Positions 36,528 to 48,244 of a DNA stretch of 64,000 nt are shown here, one piece after another. The translations under genes were made by a program, and so were the position numbers. The stretch covers positions 1,922,001 through 1,986,000 of the forward strand of contig JAVLRN010000001.1 in assembly GCA_032821775.1 (NCBI GenBank). The letters run 5' to 3'. Source of the DNA: Sanguinoderma infundibulare (taxonomy: Eukaryota > Basidiomycota > Agaricomycetes > Polyporales > Polyporaceae). A model generated the notes under the pieces. The model saw only the letters and a list, made by a program, of their open reading frames with translations. It did not search any database and was not told the DNA's origin. The stretch's first letter is position 1. Every line of letters starts with the position of its first letter.

Positions 36528-36925
36528 GCTCTACAGCTGGACTAGAGACGATTCTAGATGCCATTAGACCGTTAGAGCACATAGACGAGCTTTGTCTATC
36601 CTTACGCGTTTCCGCTAATTGATACAGTCGTTTCGCGCGGCCGGTGGTGTCACTAGCTCTCTGCTCGCGAGGTGTTCCCCGGAGCGGTGCCGAGTGCGGA
36701 TCCGTGTTGGCAGGCCTGAATTGGTGCGTTGTGGTCCCTATATGTCTCCGGGGAAAGCACGAAGGCGTCATTGTTTGACAGGTCTGGGCGGTTGGACACA
36801 TCGGACGTCGGGGAGGGGAGGGATCGACGGGCGAAAGCCAGCTCCCTCCATTTGCAGTTTAAGTGCCCTCCCCGTCCCCAGCCCTCCTCGCGTCCCCATG
36901 CGTCTCCCCCCATCTTCCCCCGCCC
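36528..36925. other. Intergenic region
   Basis: This 398-base gap lies between the aminotransferase and the start of the disordered protein gene. The last 70 bases are a C-rich pyrimidine tract, common just upstream of fungal start codons. No gene is seen. Confidence 0.4.
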
Positions 36926-39900
36926 ATGCCCCCCTCGTCCCCCCGCCGCCAGTCCCTCACCCCTTACGTCCCTGGCGCATGGCCCAGCTGCTCTCGCGAC
37001 CACCACGACGACACAGCTCAAGATGCCGACGTCTCCTCCGTCTCCTCGTTCGGCAGCTGTGCCATCAACGCTAGGTCCCGAAAGGAAAGCGGCCGCAAGG
37101 CTCGCAGACGATGGACGTATGCAGGCCCTAGTCGCCCGTATGGCGGTTCAATCGTCCCTCCCGGGCTCGATCTTGGCTCGCTCAGTCCGGCCGTCTCCAA
37201 CGACGTGAAGCTGTCCCCTGTCACCGACGCTACCGTTTGTCACTCCCACCCTAGACGCTTGCAAATGCTGACTATAATGTGCTTCGATATATCGTAGGTA
37301 TCCACTGCGACCTCGAGTCCTCTGAACACCCCAGACCTCGCAGACTGGCCTACCCACCTTGACCCAAATGGCGGCAGCGCAGCGCTCCTCGATAGCATCA
37401 CGCATTCCAACAAACCTGTCACTCGTTTCAGCCATCTTGCCCCTTCGGGTTCGAACATGGGCACGTTCTATCATTGTCCACCAAGGCTTCTGCACTCGGC
37501 TGCCACAGACCCTCACTTTCCTTCGCCGCATTTGGATCCGCCCCTTCTAAACTTCATTCCCGGCCTTCCACCTCTGAAGGTACCATTCCACAGCTCTTCG
37601 ACCACCTATCTTTCTCCGGATTCCCCTCCCGCCCCGCCTTCCCCTCCGTCTGGAGCCTGCTCTACCCCTCCCTCGTTCATAATCCCCCCGCCGAAATGGG
37701 CATACACGCCGCCTCTCTCACAGCCATCTTGCATGGCCGTCGAGGTCTCGCAGTCCTTCCCTCAGCATAACATGCCTTCTTTGACAGCTTCGCGCTCTTT
37801 GGTTGCGGATTCTCCTGTCCTTCCTGTCACGCATATATCTGCATCCAACCATGCCGAGCTCGCTCATCAGTCTCCTTCACCCGATGTGGACGCCTTCGCC
37901 TTGGCAACCGCAGTGGCTTCCTCCACTTCACATTCATCCTTCTCTATCCCGCCCTCCGTTCAATCGGGCTCTCCTTTGCATGTGGCTGCAGTCAGCTCCG
38001 ACGGTGTCGGTGTACCGGGCCATCCCACATGTGGGGAGGCAATCAGGAAGGATCACGTCGAGGTTACCTCAGACCATACCGAGCGGTCCATCATCCGTCG
38101 TCTCTCAGCTCCCCAGCCCATTGCATGGCAAAGTCCTCGTCCGCCAGCGGTCCGTACAATAAGCAGCCGAGTAGTTGTTGGTGAAGAGGGTGGACCCGGG
38201 AAGAGGAAGACGACGAAGCAACCTGTCATGGGCAAGGTTCGGAAATTCGGCGAACGTCTCCGTGGCTTATTCAGGAGCAAGGCCGACACGCCGTCGAAGA
38301 CGCAGTCAAGTCCTACTGTGGCTACCCCCGAGTACGGTTTGATGAGAACGACGACGGCGATTACCAACGTTGAATACGAGTCGGTAAGGTGTTCAACGAG
38401 GTCTTACGTCTACAACGCATTGAACATTATCCTCAGGAGCATCCAATACCGTCGCCCAGCCCTCGCACTAGAAACTTGCGCAACCATCGCCGATCTCTCC
38501 CTTTACCATCGCTGCTACCTTCGAGCATCGACCGTGTTCATTCAACTATATTCAAGCGTACAACGCCCGATCGTGATGCTACCCCACATTCACCTGTTCC
38601 CCAATCCCCTCGACCGAAGAGTGTCCTCGACGGCACTGTCGAACAGGAGAACGTGTCTCCTCAGAACACTGCCCACCATCACTCGCCACGTATTCCCAAA
38701 GGGCGACGGGAACGTACTCAAACTGCGCCTCAGACGGTTGAAAGCGAACACAAGGGATCTGGGAATAAAGCGCGGAGGTTCTCGTTGTCGTCCGCTCTGA
38801 CCAAGTCGAAGATGGACTCGCTGCGAACGACAGTAATGCCGCGCCCCCCGCTTCCCACGTTTCCACCTCGTGAAGATCAATCAGCCCAAAGTCCTGCCTT
38901 GGCACTACCTCGGGTCTCTTCGACTCCAAATGTAGGGGAGCCTGCATCTTCTGGCGGACAAGAACGCTTTTGGGGCGGCGAGCTTCCAAGCATCCCCGAC
39001 AACAACTGCGCTGCCGTAGTCGACTCTCCGGGACCTGCTTCGCCGGTACGTTCGAGAACTCGTACCGCACCCCCGCAAGCGTCCTCGTCTCCCCACCTCG
39101 ACTTAGAGGAATCAGCTGCGAAGGATAAACGGTCTCGTCGATTCTCTCTGTCCTCCATCATGGCCAAACGCTCGACTCCACGCCACCTTGTCGCTGGTGG
39201 GCACGCATCGGAATGCTCTAGTCCAACAAGCCTAAAGAAGGCACGGCGATTGAGTCGACGTCGTCCCCGCGGGGACACTGTCACCACGATCACCCACGCG
39301 AACATACAATTCGACATGGTGTCACCCAGACCCGACGTCGACACAGGAAATCGTGGGCCAGTCCTCGACTTGCCCCTCTTGGGCAGATCGAGCCGGGTGC
39401 CGTCATTGATCAGCTCTAACGGAGAGTCGACCTACTACGACGCACAAGAACAGATGAGCTCCGACGAGCATTCCTTCCCCTTCTCAAGTCGGCCCCGCTC
39501 TCCTAGACCGGAATCAGACCTGGATAGCATGAGCTTCGCGCGGACCCCGGACTACTCCAGCGGGACGTTCAGTTTCGGGTCGAGCACTGAACGCGAATAT
39601 CCTTCGCATAGCCGCGAGCCGTCGAGTTCGACCGGGTCGTACACCCCTTATCGGAGTCGTCGACGGTCTGGGGCTAGGTATACGGGTCCTGGAAGCAGCA
39701 GTGCGGTGGCGCAACTTGTGGGCGAGAGCACGAGCACGCCGATCACGAAGACGCTGCGATTCAGTCCGAGCTTGAGCTTGTCGTTTGACATGTCATGCTC
39801 GGACGTGGACTATGGAGACGACGACGAGATGGAGCGGCTGGAGCGGCAGGAGGAGCTGAGCTTCATGCGCGCATTGGGCTTCGAGTTCGACGAGATAGCG

Positions 39901-39927
39901 CGGAGGGTTAGGGAGGAGCCGTTTTGA
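36926..39927 (+). CDS. Large Ser/Pro-rich disordered protein, unknown
   Basis: Exons 36926-37234, 37298-38383 and 38437-39927 give 961 residues. Almost the whole protein is low-complexity Ser/Pro/Arg sequence with repeated basic-Ser motifs that look like kinase sites (KARRFSLSSALTKSK and RSRRFSLSSIMAKRS are near copies, about 140 residues apart). One short ordered patch lies near residue 425 (GKVRKFGERLRGLFRSK). The C-terminal 35 residues form a probable helix ending EEPF (MERLERQEELSFMRALGFEFDEI). No enzyme fold is visible. The first intron uses the weak donor GTTTGT. Its acceptor and frame are well supported because the upstream frame flows into it without stops. A regulatory or scaffold role is possible but unproven. 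Confidence 0.65.
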
Positions 39928-40196
39928 GCACGATGGTACTAAGACACGGAGACTCGGACGTGTATCCCAAGGTAACATAATGTACGATTAGAGTAATCGG
40001 CGGACCGCAGAGCAGTTTGTTGTTTGTTGTGTACCTGTACGATGGTCTTACCACTGTTGTTGTACAAGAGTTGTTGTATCATTTAGAGTCGTATGGTAAT
40101 CGCGATCCGTAGAGCGCATTCCGGATCCGGAGGATAATGATCGCAAGTGCTGACCTGCGTATTATTGTCGGTACAGCTAAGTAAATGGGCAACTCG

Positions 40197-41504
40197 TTAA
40201 ATGTCGAGATCCTCATCTGGGTCGTCGTCATCCAAGTCATCTGCAGAGTCCGGGTCATATATAATGGCTCCGGCAGCTTGGGGCTGCAGTGTTTTCCCTA
40301 ACATTTGCTGGATCAACCAACCGATTTTGGCCTCGCTTTGGACAGGTAACGTACCTTCATGTGCGTATGGTAAAGGGACCTGGGCTCGCGACCGTTGCTG
40401 TTCGGGGGTGAGATTGAGGTTAAAGGAGAGGTTCTGAGTTGGGTCAGGACCACTCTGGACCTGCTTTCGATGCATTCAGAACCAGACAAGGCGGAACAGA
40501 AGTGTGTATACACGCACTTCGACTACCGTCTTCTTGGACCAGATAGGTTTCAGACTCTCAAGCTGATGGAGCTCGCATGGACCACCGACGGCGGCCGACC
40601 AGCCCTCGAGCACGCGCTCTGCGCCTCTCCGCCTTCCCGTGCTGTCCGCTCCGCCTCGGACGAGAACCTCGACGACGAACTCCTTGGGCGATCCGCTGCC
40701 CTCGCCACCAGAGCCAAACACGAGCTTCTCAGACTCGTAGTGCCGCTCCGAGATGGGGATGAACACGCCCCAGAACTTCTCTTCTGGGGACAGAGGGGGC
40801 GGAGGGGTGAGGAAGGCTGAGGCGAGGTGGGTGAGGAGCACGGGCGGGTGCGCGGTGAGATGCGTCAGGGCCGGGGAGAAGCGGGTTTGGGTCAGGATAG
40901 GGAGGAGCGGGCTTGGCGCGAGGATGTGGAGGATGAGGCGGGACGAGCCTGTGGATTGACGGACGGATGAGCGAATATTGATATAGGGAAGAGATCGATG
41001 GGGACGTTACCTCCTCGCGCGCGGACGATGTCAAGGGCTTCGGAGAGGAGCTGGACCGTCTTTGAGAGTGAGCCGATGTCCGATGAGAGGGTGTCTAGAG
41101 AGTCGATCAGGACATTTAGTGGACCTGTGGGTGCTGTTACGGGGGAAAGTGAGCGTTCTGAGGATTAGTCGGGTTGGGATGGGTGTCTCACCGGAGCGGA
41201 TGGTCTCGAGCAGTTCTTTCTTGAGTGCGGCTATCCTATGCCGCTCTGACTCAAACGCATCGTCATAGCCAGGTACGCTCGCGGTTTTGTCCACCACCTG
41301 GACATGGTCCAATGAAGAGTCGAGAAGATCAGAGGGTCGGTACAGGAAACAGAACACGATGGTTGCCTCGCGCGTCCGTTTGATTGCATGCGTAAGTACC
41401 GCGCGAAGTACGGGTAGACATGTCTGTGCGGTAGAGGACTGCAGGAGGAGGAGATGTTGATTGCGCGACGTCTGCGCGAGGGCGGAGAGGAGAAGAGACG
41501 GCAT
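40197..41504 (-). CDS. ELP5: Elongator complex subunit Elp5
   Basis: Four exons: 41504-41192, 41133-41011, 40948-40518 and 40460-40197, giving 376 residues. The RecA-like fold is suggested by LLLLQSSTAQTCLPVLRAVL near the start and PTGPLNVLIDSLDTLSSD in the middle. The C-terminus has the hallmark Elp5 end: DPTQNLSFNLNLTPEQQRSR, LPYAHEG, then IIYDPDSADDLDDDDPDEDL. With Elp4 and Elp6 it forms the accessory ring of Elongator, needed for wobble-uridine modification of tRNAs. The frame is open upstream to 41699, but the Met at 41504 immediately precedes the conserved part. An upstream exon cannot be excluded. Confidence 0.82.
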
Positions 41505-42015
41505 TTTAACCTCGCGCACGACAAGCGCGCCCTTTAGATCTGTCCTGGACAGATCCGGGCCGGTTCCGGTCTGGTTGTCCGCGTCGAGCGGGCCAATGCA
41601 ACCGCGCCAAGAGGTATGTTGTCCACGACGATGCGGGTAACCTAACCCCTCGACGTCTACTGAACGCCTGGAAATGCGTAGCACAGGTGAGCTCGCCATG
41701 CCCGTCTACGCGTACTCACTTTCACCCGCGATTGACAGGATCATTCACTTTGACTCCGTCATGGCTTCTTCGTACCTTTGCAATTCCATGGTCCTGGACA
41801 AGGATTGGTGGCTACCTTCCCGTTGTTGACCTTACCGAATCCCGTACTCTCTCGCTTGACCCCTTGTTATCCTCAACTAGCACCTGCCAGATAGTACTCC
41901 GAGGCAGCCTGAAACATGGCCGTTATGAGACCCCTATATTCTCTTCCGCTTTGTGGAAGGGACATAAGGTCTTCCGCTCCCCTCTGGCCCAGTTCCCTAG
42001 GTGCATCCTGCAGCC
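41505..42015. other. Divergent region, Elp5 / second GH74
   Basis: This 511-base region separates the Elp5 start and the second xyloglucanase start. A weak TATATT element occurs near 41935, about 80 bases upstream of the GH74 ATG. Part of the Elp5-proximal sequence stays open in the Elp5 frame and may be its leader or an extra N-terminal exon. Confidence 0.35.
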
Positions 42016-44736
42016 ATGTTTTGCTTGACACTCCTGGCGACCTTGGTCGTTTTTGGGGCCATCGCTGCAGTTGCTGCCGTTGCTTCTCAGAATTACTCCT
42101 GGAAGAACGTCAAGATCGGTGGTGGCGGCGGCTTCGTTGCAAACATTGTCTTTAATCCGTCCCAGAAGGGTCTCGCCTACGCTCGCACGGATATCGGCGG
42201 TGCTTATAGGTTGAACGCGGATGACTCTTGGACCCCTCTGTTGGATTTTGTCGACGATTCCCGCTGGAACTGGTGGGGTGTCGACAGTCTTGCTACAGAC
42301 CCGGTGGACCCCAACCGGCTCTACTTAGTAAGTCCTAGTCTAAAGGCCCTTTTCTTCATCTTGATCTCACACTAGGTTTCAGGCTGCGGGGTTGTACACC
42401 AACTCTTGGGATCCTTACAACGGTTCGATTCTCATTTCGACTGATCAAGGCAAGACTTGGACTCCGTCTCCTTTGCCCTTCAAGGTCGGCGGAAACATGC
42501 CTGGTCACGGTCTCGGCGAGGTCTGCGTTCCTTTCTATGACGTTTCCTCGTCGCTATCTTATGCGCTACTGGCAGCGTCTCGCGATTGATCCAAACAGTC
42601 ACAACATCCTGTACTTAGGTACTCGGAGCAAAAATGGCCTGTGGAAGTCGACAGATTTTGGAGCCACTTGGGACCAGGTCAAGAGTTTTCCTAGTGTCGG
42701 TGAGCAGCTCCAATCATCCACTGGCACTCGTGGTCGCGGTCTGAACGTTATTGACAGGTACCTATGCCCCGGATCCTACCGACCCAACTGGTATCGACAG
42801 TGACATTGTGGGTTTGGCCTGGGTGACATTTGACCCTACCTCAGGCCAGAATGACACGGCGACCCCCCGCATCTTCGTTGGAGTTGAGAACAAGGGCTCC
42901 GACAATATCTTCGTCTCGGAAGACGCTGGTTCTACATGTAAGCGACACCCAGACGTGCTTAATACAGAACAGCTGATCGAATGTGGCAGGGACCGCTGTT
43001 GCTGGCCAGAACAACACGTTCCTTCCGCACAAGGGTGTTCTCTCTGTTGCCGAGCACTCTCTCTACATCTCGTACTCTGACGGGGTCGGCGCGCTCGATG
43101 GTACATTGGTGAGAAGTCATGACAAGCCAAAGAAGATGCATTTCTAACGCGCTCCCGACAGGGAAGCGTTTGGAAGTACAATATCACTGCGAGGACCTGG
43201 ACGGACATTACCCCGGTGTCCGGCAAAGATCTCTACTTCGGCTTTGGGTGTGTAAGTCCAACGTGTATTATTTACCTCTCTGACGTATCTTCCAGTGGTC
43301 TCGCTGTCGACGTCCAGCGGCCTGGCACTGTAATGGTCGCCGCCCTGAATTGCTGGTGGCCTGACGGGCAAATATTCCGCTCTACTAGCGGTGGTGCGAA
43401 TTGGACTACTCTTTGGGCATGGCAGCCCTACCCGACCCTCGTCAAGTATTACACGTACGACGATAGTCTGGCACCGTGGATCGGGCCCAACTACACTATC
43501 ACCCAACCTGGCCTGCAGGTTGGCTGGGCGATGGAGGGTTTGTCGATAGATCCGTTCGACTCCAACCACTGGCTGTACGGCACAGGTGAGACAATCTACG
43601 GTGGTTACGACCTCCTCAAGTGGGACTCGTCACACAACGTTACCCTGAAATCCCTCGCTGACGGCATCGAGGAGGAATGGGTTCGGGGGCTCATCTCCCC
43701 GCCCATCGGGCCTCATTTACTTTCCGCCCTTGGGGACGTAGAAGGTATTTAGATACTCTAAGTTATCCCTATTCCTGCTGAATTATCTTTCAACAGGCTT
43801 CGCGCATATTGACATCGACACCCCGCCAGCATCCAAGTTCACAAACCCATTGTGGTCCAGCTCTTCCGATATCGACTACGCTGGTAACAAGCACAACATG
43901 ATCGCTCGTGTTGGTACCACGCCGAGTGGGCAGGGCAAGCAGGTTGCCATTTCCAGCGACTCCGGTGTTACTTGGTACGTGTCGCTCGCTTTTATCGCTT
44001 TGCTGAGGCTTAGTGATTATACGTCTACAGGTCCCCAGACAATGGTGCACCTGATGGTGTCGCAGGTGGGACGATTGCCATCTCGGCAGACGGTGACACC
44101 ATCCTCTGGAAGACGAGTGGCAACGGAACCCTCGTCTCACAAAATACGAATAACTTCACTGCCATTTCTGGACTCCCTTCCTCCGCCATCATCGCATCCG
44201 ACAAGAAGAGCAACTCCGTCTTCTACGGTGCCGACAGCTCCAAATTTTACGTCTCCCACGACGGGGCGAAGACGTTCGCGCCCTCCGCAGGTTCCCTCGG
44301 CTCGTCCGGGACGCCATTCCGCGTCATCGTCCACCCAAACGTCACTGGCGACGTCTGGGTGTCCACCGACACAGGCTTGTTCCACTCAACGGACAGCGGC
44401 GCCACCTTCTCTGCCATCTCTGGCGTATCCCAGGCATGGTCCATCGCGCTCGGGGCCCCGAAGACACCTGGCGAGTACCCTGCTCTCTTCGCGGCAGCCA
44501 ACATTAGCGGTGTCGGATACTTCCGCTCGGATGACGCTGGGTCGAACTGGGTGCAGATCAATGACGCTGTTCACGGCTTCGCCAACGCGGCTTGGAATGT
44601 GCTTGCTGCCGACCCTCGGATTTATGGACGGTAGGTTTCTTACCCTTGTTCAGATATGTGCATGCGAGTTGATGACAGCTCTAGTTTGTACATCGGAACG
44701 AACGGGCGCGGGATCTTCTATGGTGACATTGCTTGA
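42016..44736 (+). CDS. GH74 xyloglucanase without CBM1
   Basis: Ten exons: 42016-42327, 42383-42520, 42576-42699, 42758-42937, 42990-43108, 43162-43247, 43296-43744, 43797-43974, 44031-44630 and 44685-44736, giving 745 residues. A hydrophobic signal peptide (about 1-23) leads into a GH74 double propeller with the same landmarks as its paralogue at 4928-8066: NVKIGGGGGFV, RTDIGGAYR and SDIDYAGNK. Every intron position matches the paralogue, and seven of the first nine exons are identical in length. The protein stops after GIFYGDIA, exactly where the paralogue enters its linker, so it has no cellulose-binding module. Predicted secreted xyloglucan endo-hydrolase for soluble or loosely bound xyloglucan. 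Confidence 0.93.
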
Positions 44737-45389
44737 GCTGGACTTAACCCGACGGTTGTGCATGTACGTCTTGAAAACCGCATGCATAGTATAGGCACTT
44801 AGTGATCATGTACATTTCACCACATCTGGGTCTTGCATGAAGCAGAACCTGGTGAGCCTCCCCTTCCAACGTGGGCGTACATCTGTGCTGATAATATCTT
44901 GCGCGGGTCTACGCCTCCGTCCTAGAGTAAAGCCTCAGGATTGAATAGAGTCGTGAGATCAATGGAGTCTAAACATTGTATGTTTGTAAAGATGAGGAAT
45001 TGCACACCGGCAGTTCCACTCTTCTTGCCCCTTGAAGCAACAGGCCCGACCCCACCACACTTCTGTACCGTATGGGAAGCTGCCGGATCATCATTAAGAT
45101 GGCACGCACTCGATATCTCTGTTCCTGCGAGCACGAGGGTTCTCCGGCCGGCTTTCAACATCCGTGAGTCACGTTTTCATTTCTCAGATGCTGCCACCAG
45201 CTATAATAGTCCGAGCTTACGAGGACATCCTTTGTCACTTTCCTAGCAGACGGAAGCTCGGGAGACCGCCATGGATCATGATATTCACATAGATTCACAC
45301 GTCTCGGAGTCATCTCGTCCAGAGTGCATATACCGGCCTTGGACTCAAGCTTGAACTTTGACCATCTCTAGACGTCGGAGGGGACCACC
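44737..45389. other. Intergenic region
   Basis: This 653-base gap lies between the second GH74 gene and the alpha/beta-hydrolase gene. Open frames such as 44941-45246 have no recognisable content. No RNA gene is seen. Confidence 0.4.
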
Positions 45390-46801
45390 ATGGCCACCGG
45401 TAGTACTGTTGGCATCCCCCACGTGTAGGACGGGCGTGCAAGCGTACTAACCATTACTGATCGGACAGTTCCCGGTTGAAGTTGACCCTTCTATGGAGGC
45501 GCTACCAGAGACCTCGAAGATCCGCCAGCTCTACCCTGCTGACCTCTTCAGTAATGGCGAGTTCAGCATGTCGAGCTATCATTGGTGATTTGAACTCACT
45601 CGCAATCCGTGATCAAGGTCATTACGCGCCCCTTCTCTACGGACGGGTCCGGTACTGGATCATTGGACCGGAGGACGGGATCAAAGTACGACAACTTTCT
45701 AGTACTCTTCACCGACGTTTGAACTACAACGTTTCCTTTCCTTCTCAGGTCGTTTTAGTTCACGGAATATCTACCCCTTCGATCACATGGGCGACCGTCG
45801 GTCCCTACCTAGCTGAGCGCGGCTTCAGAGTGCTCATGTACGGTATGCGTCTGCCTTTTGATGCTCCCATAACATGACGATGGACTTCTGCTGCAGACTT
45901 GTACGGGAAGGGCTATTCGGAGGCTCCGAAGACAATGTATAGCCCGTACCTCTTCGCGACCCAACTGGCTCTCCTGCTGCAATACGTCCACTGGGACTCC
46001 GCCCATATTGTTGGCTTCTCAATGGTCTGTACATACCTCGGCATACGGATACTCTAAGGAGCCACAATGACTTGCCCTTACTCCAGGGTGGTGGGATCGC
46101 AAGTGCGTTCACCGCGTCCCTCCCTCACCTCGTGGCTGGCAAGACGGTCTTCATTTCCTCCGCTGGTCTCTTGGAGGTAGGTCCCGAATCGGATGCCGTG
46201 ATTCTGGTCGACTGAGGCACGTTTCCATCAGCAAACCCCTGCTGCAGTACGTTCTACTCGTTCACTCAGTTCAATCCTAGAACAGCCTGATAAGTCGTGC
46301 GTAGCCCAAACAGTACAAGATTTCCATGCCTCAGGCCCTCGAGGTTCAGTGGTTCCACCTTCACTAATTAGCATCATCGGTCACTGACGCCAGCCTCCCC
46401 GACCTTTCAGCTCCGTGACCTGCAAGGCCAAGAGCTCCCTGGCTACAAGCGCAGTCTGCAATCGTGCTTCGACCACGGGCCCATCCGCCATCTCCAGAGC
46501 GCGTTCGATAAGCTCGCCCACATCTCCGTCGGGCCCGAGGGGCAGCAGCTGGAAGTTCTGATCATACATGTTGGTGTCTTCGTAACTTCATTTCAGCCTA
46601 AGCGGTTGAATGTTCACTGAACAATCGAAACCGAACCAGGGCACCGACGACGAAATCGTGCCGTACGAAGAGGCGAACAAGATCAAGGCGCGCATCCCGC
46701 ATGCGGAGCTGGTGACGGTCGAAGGTGGCTTCCACGACATTGTCATGAGAGACGAGCACTGGAAGATCGTCGCGGAGGCTGTGGACCGGTTCTTGAAGTG
46801 A
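45390..46801 (+). CDS. Alpha/beta hydrolase, lid region not recovered
   Basis: Recognisable exons: 45390-45422, 45469-45550, 45618-45685, 45749-45842, 45897-46024, 46087-46176, then 46411-46569 and 46640-46801. The fold landmarks are VVLVHGIS (oxyanion region), YDLYGKGYSEAP, a nucleophile elbow GFSMGGG with Ser, VLIIHGTDDEIVP with the acid Asp, and GGFHDIVM with the probable catalytic His. Between 46177 and 46410 homologues of this group would carry the 50-60-residue lid. Here I find only a short frame ending in stops, and no splice combination gives a lid-like sequence. Either the gene is degenerate or it has a divergent, unusually spliced lid. The intron at 46570 uses the weak donor GTTGGT. 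The substrate is unknown. Confidence 0.6.
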
Positions 46802-47022
46802 TAGCTGGGCGTGTTAGTACCCTGACCGCGTTACGCAACTGTATGCTCGTTATTATGATGAATTGCGCGTAAAGTGGAAGAAAAAAAGCCGAACGTTGAT
46901 ACCCTCCGCTCGGTGCACCGAATGGAAGCCGAGAACAGCGAGCGAAAAGGAACACTATGGAAAGGGACGTTTATGCACTCGTTAGCATAACTCGCTATAA
47001 GGATACAACCGTGCATCATGGA

Positions 47023-47941
47023 TCACTGCTTTTCGGCGGTGGAAGCCCAACGGTCTCTCGTCAGAATCTGGATGCTATTCTGCCAACGCAGAGCCCCGAC
47101 CCTTTCGGTCTTCCTCTCCAGCTCGAACCCGTGCCTGCGCAATGAGTCGCTCGCGTAGCCCGCCAACGGCGATGCGTACGCGCGCACAGCTTCGACCATC
47201 TCGTCCTTGGTGAATGCGTGCCAGAGCGCAAACTCCAGCAGATCGTCCGCCATGCCCGCCCGTCGATACTGCTCCTCGACGAAGAAGTGGCGGATGGTCG
47301 CGGTCTTGGCGGTGCCCTCGGTCATTGCGACCTTGCCTCTGTCCGCAACGGCGTCGTCGGAGTCTGCGTCTAGGGAGGCGTCGACGGCAATGATGCCGAT
47401 GAACCGTTCGCCATATTCCAGCACCCAGAAACCGGACGACGGAGAGCGAGAGTAGTAGGCGGGGATATCGACCATGTCTAGGCGACGGAGGACATGGCTG
47501 GAGCGGTCTTCGAAACCCCACCGGTTGAGCCTGCCGGGCATGAACGAACGAACGAAGAGACAAAGCAAAGAGGGCACGTACCAGTCAATGGCGAACATGA
47601 ACGCGATAGCTAGGGACCCGAACGCAGGGACAGGTTTGAGGTACCCGTGGATACCAAGCTCCGGTATTGGCCACCATTGCATAAACTCGACGAATATGCA
47701 GGCTAACCCCACCCACGCCGAGAGGATGAGTGGGTGGAAGTACACTGTTTGTCGTGCACGTTAAGCGAAAACTCGAAAATACACCGTGCGCGTGTCCATA
47801 CGACATACTTTTGTGGTTTGCTACCGCAATTGGCTCCATGCCTGCCTTGCCAATCAAGAACTTGACGAACTTCTGGTCCGAGACCTGGACGGGGCGGATC
47901 CTTGCAGCGGGTTCGGCCATTTTGGCTGCGAGCGAGGACAC
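47023..47941 (-). CDS. GNAT acetyltransferase with two membrane segments
   Basis: Three exons, 47941-47809, 47744-47582 and 47530-47023, give 267 residues. The N-terminal 30 residues (IRPVQVSDQKFVKFLIG) start the GNAT fold. Two hydrophobic stretches (about 49-66 and 83-98) interrupt it. The catalytic half resumes with FWVLEYGERFIGIIAV and the acetyl-CoA loop EEQYRRAGMADDLL (about 185-197). The insertion of membrane helices between GNAT strands resembles the NAT8-like group of membrane-bound N-acetyltransferases. The substrate is not inferable. The first Met (47941) is followed by a second at 47920, and either could be used. It is divergent from the dienelactone hydrolase gene. Confidence 0.72.
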
Positions 47942-48244
47942 TTAGACGTAGGAAAAGCTGAGGAGGACAGATGCTTCGACCAGTGCAGGCCGTAATGGTA
48001 CACGGCGAGAATGAGGGGGCATTGTAGACGACGGAAACGACGTGGACGTCATCGTCATCAACGGCGACGACGCACGTTCGTCTGCCTGAGGCCTCTCACT
48101 GGCCTCTCCTGGCACCGACGCCACATCCACGTGATCGACGCGTCGCGCGTATGTCTCCTGTCGCTTGCGAGTTCCCAGTGCTCGTCCTGCGCTCGTCTTG
48201 ACATCCAGCAAATCCAGCTACTGCCCGCAGGCCAGACATAACAT
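47942..48244. other. Divergent promoter region, GNAT / dienelactone hydrolase
   Basis: This 303-base region lies between two head-to-head genes. No separate gene or clear core-promoter element is seen. Confidence 0.4.

Noticed and set aside
36863..36925. GTG start 63 bases before the disordered-protein ATG
   Set aside because: GTG is not a normal nuclear start codon in fungi, and an in-frame ATG lies at 36926 in good context.
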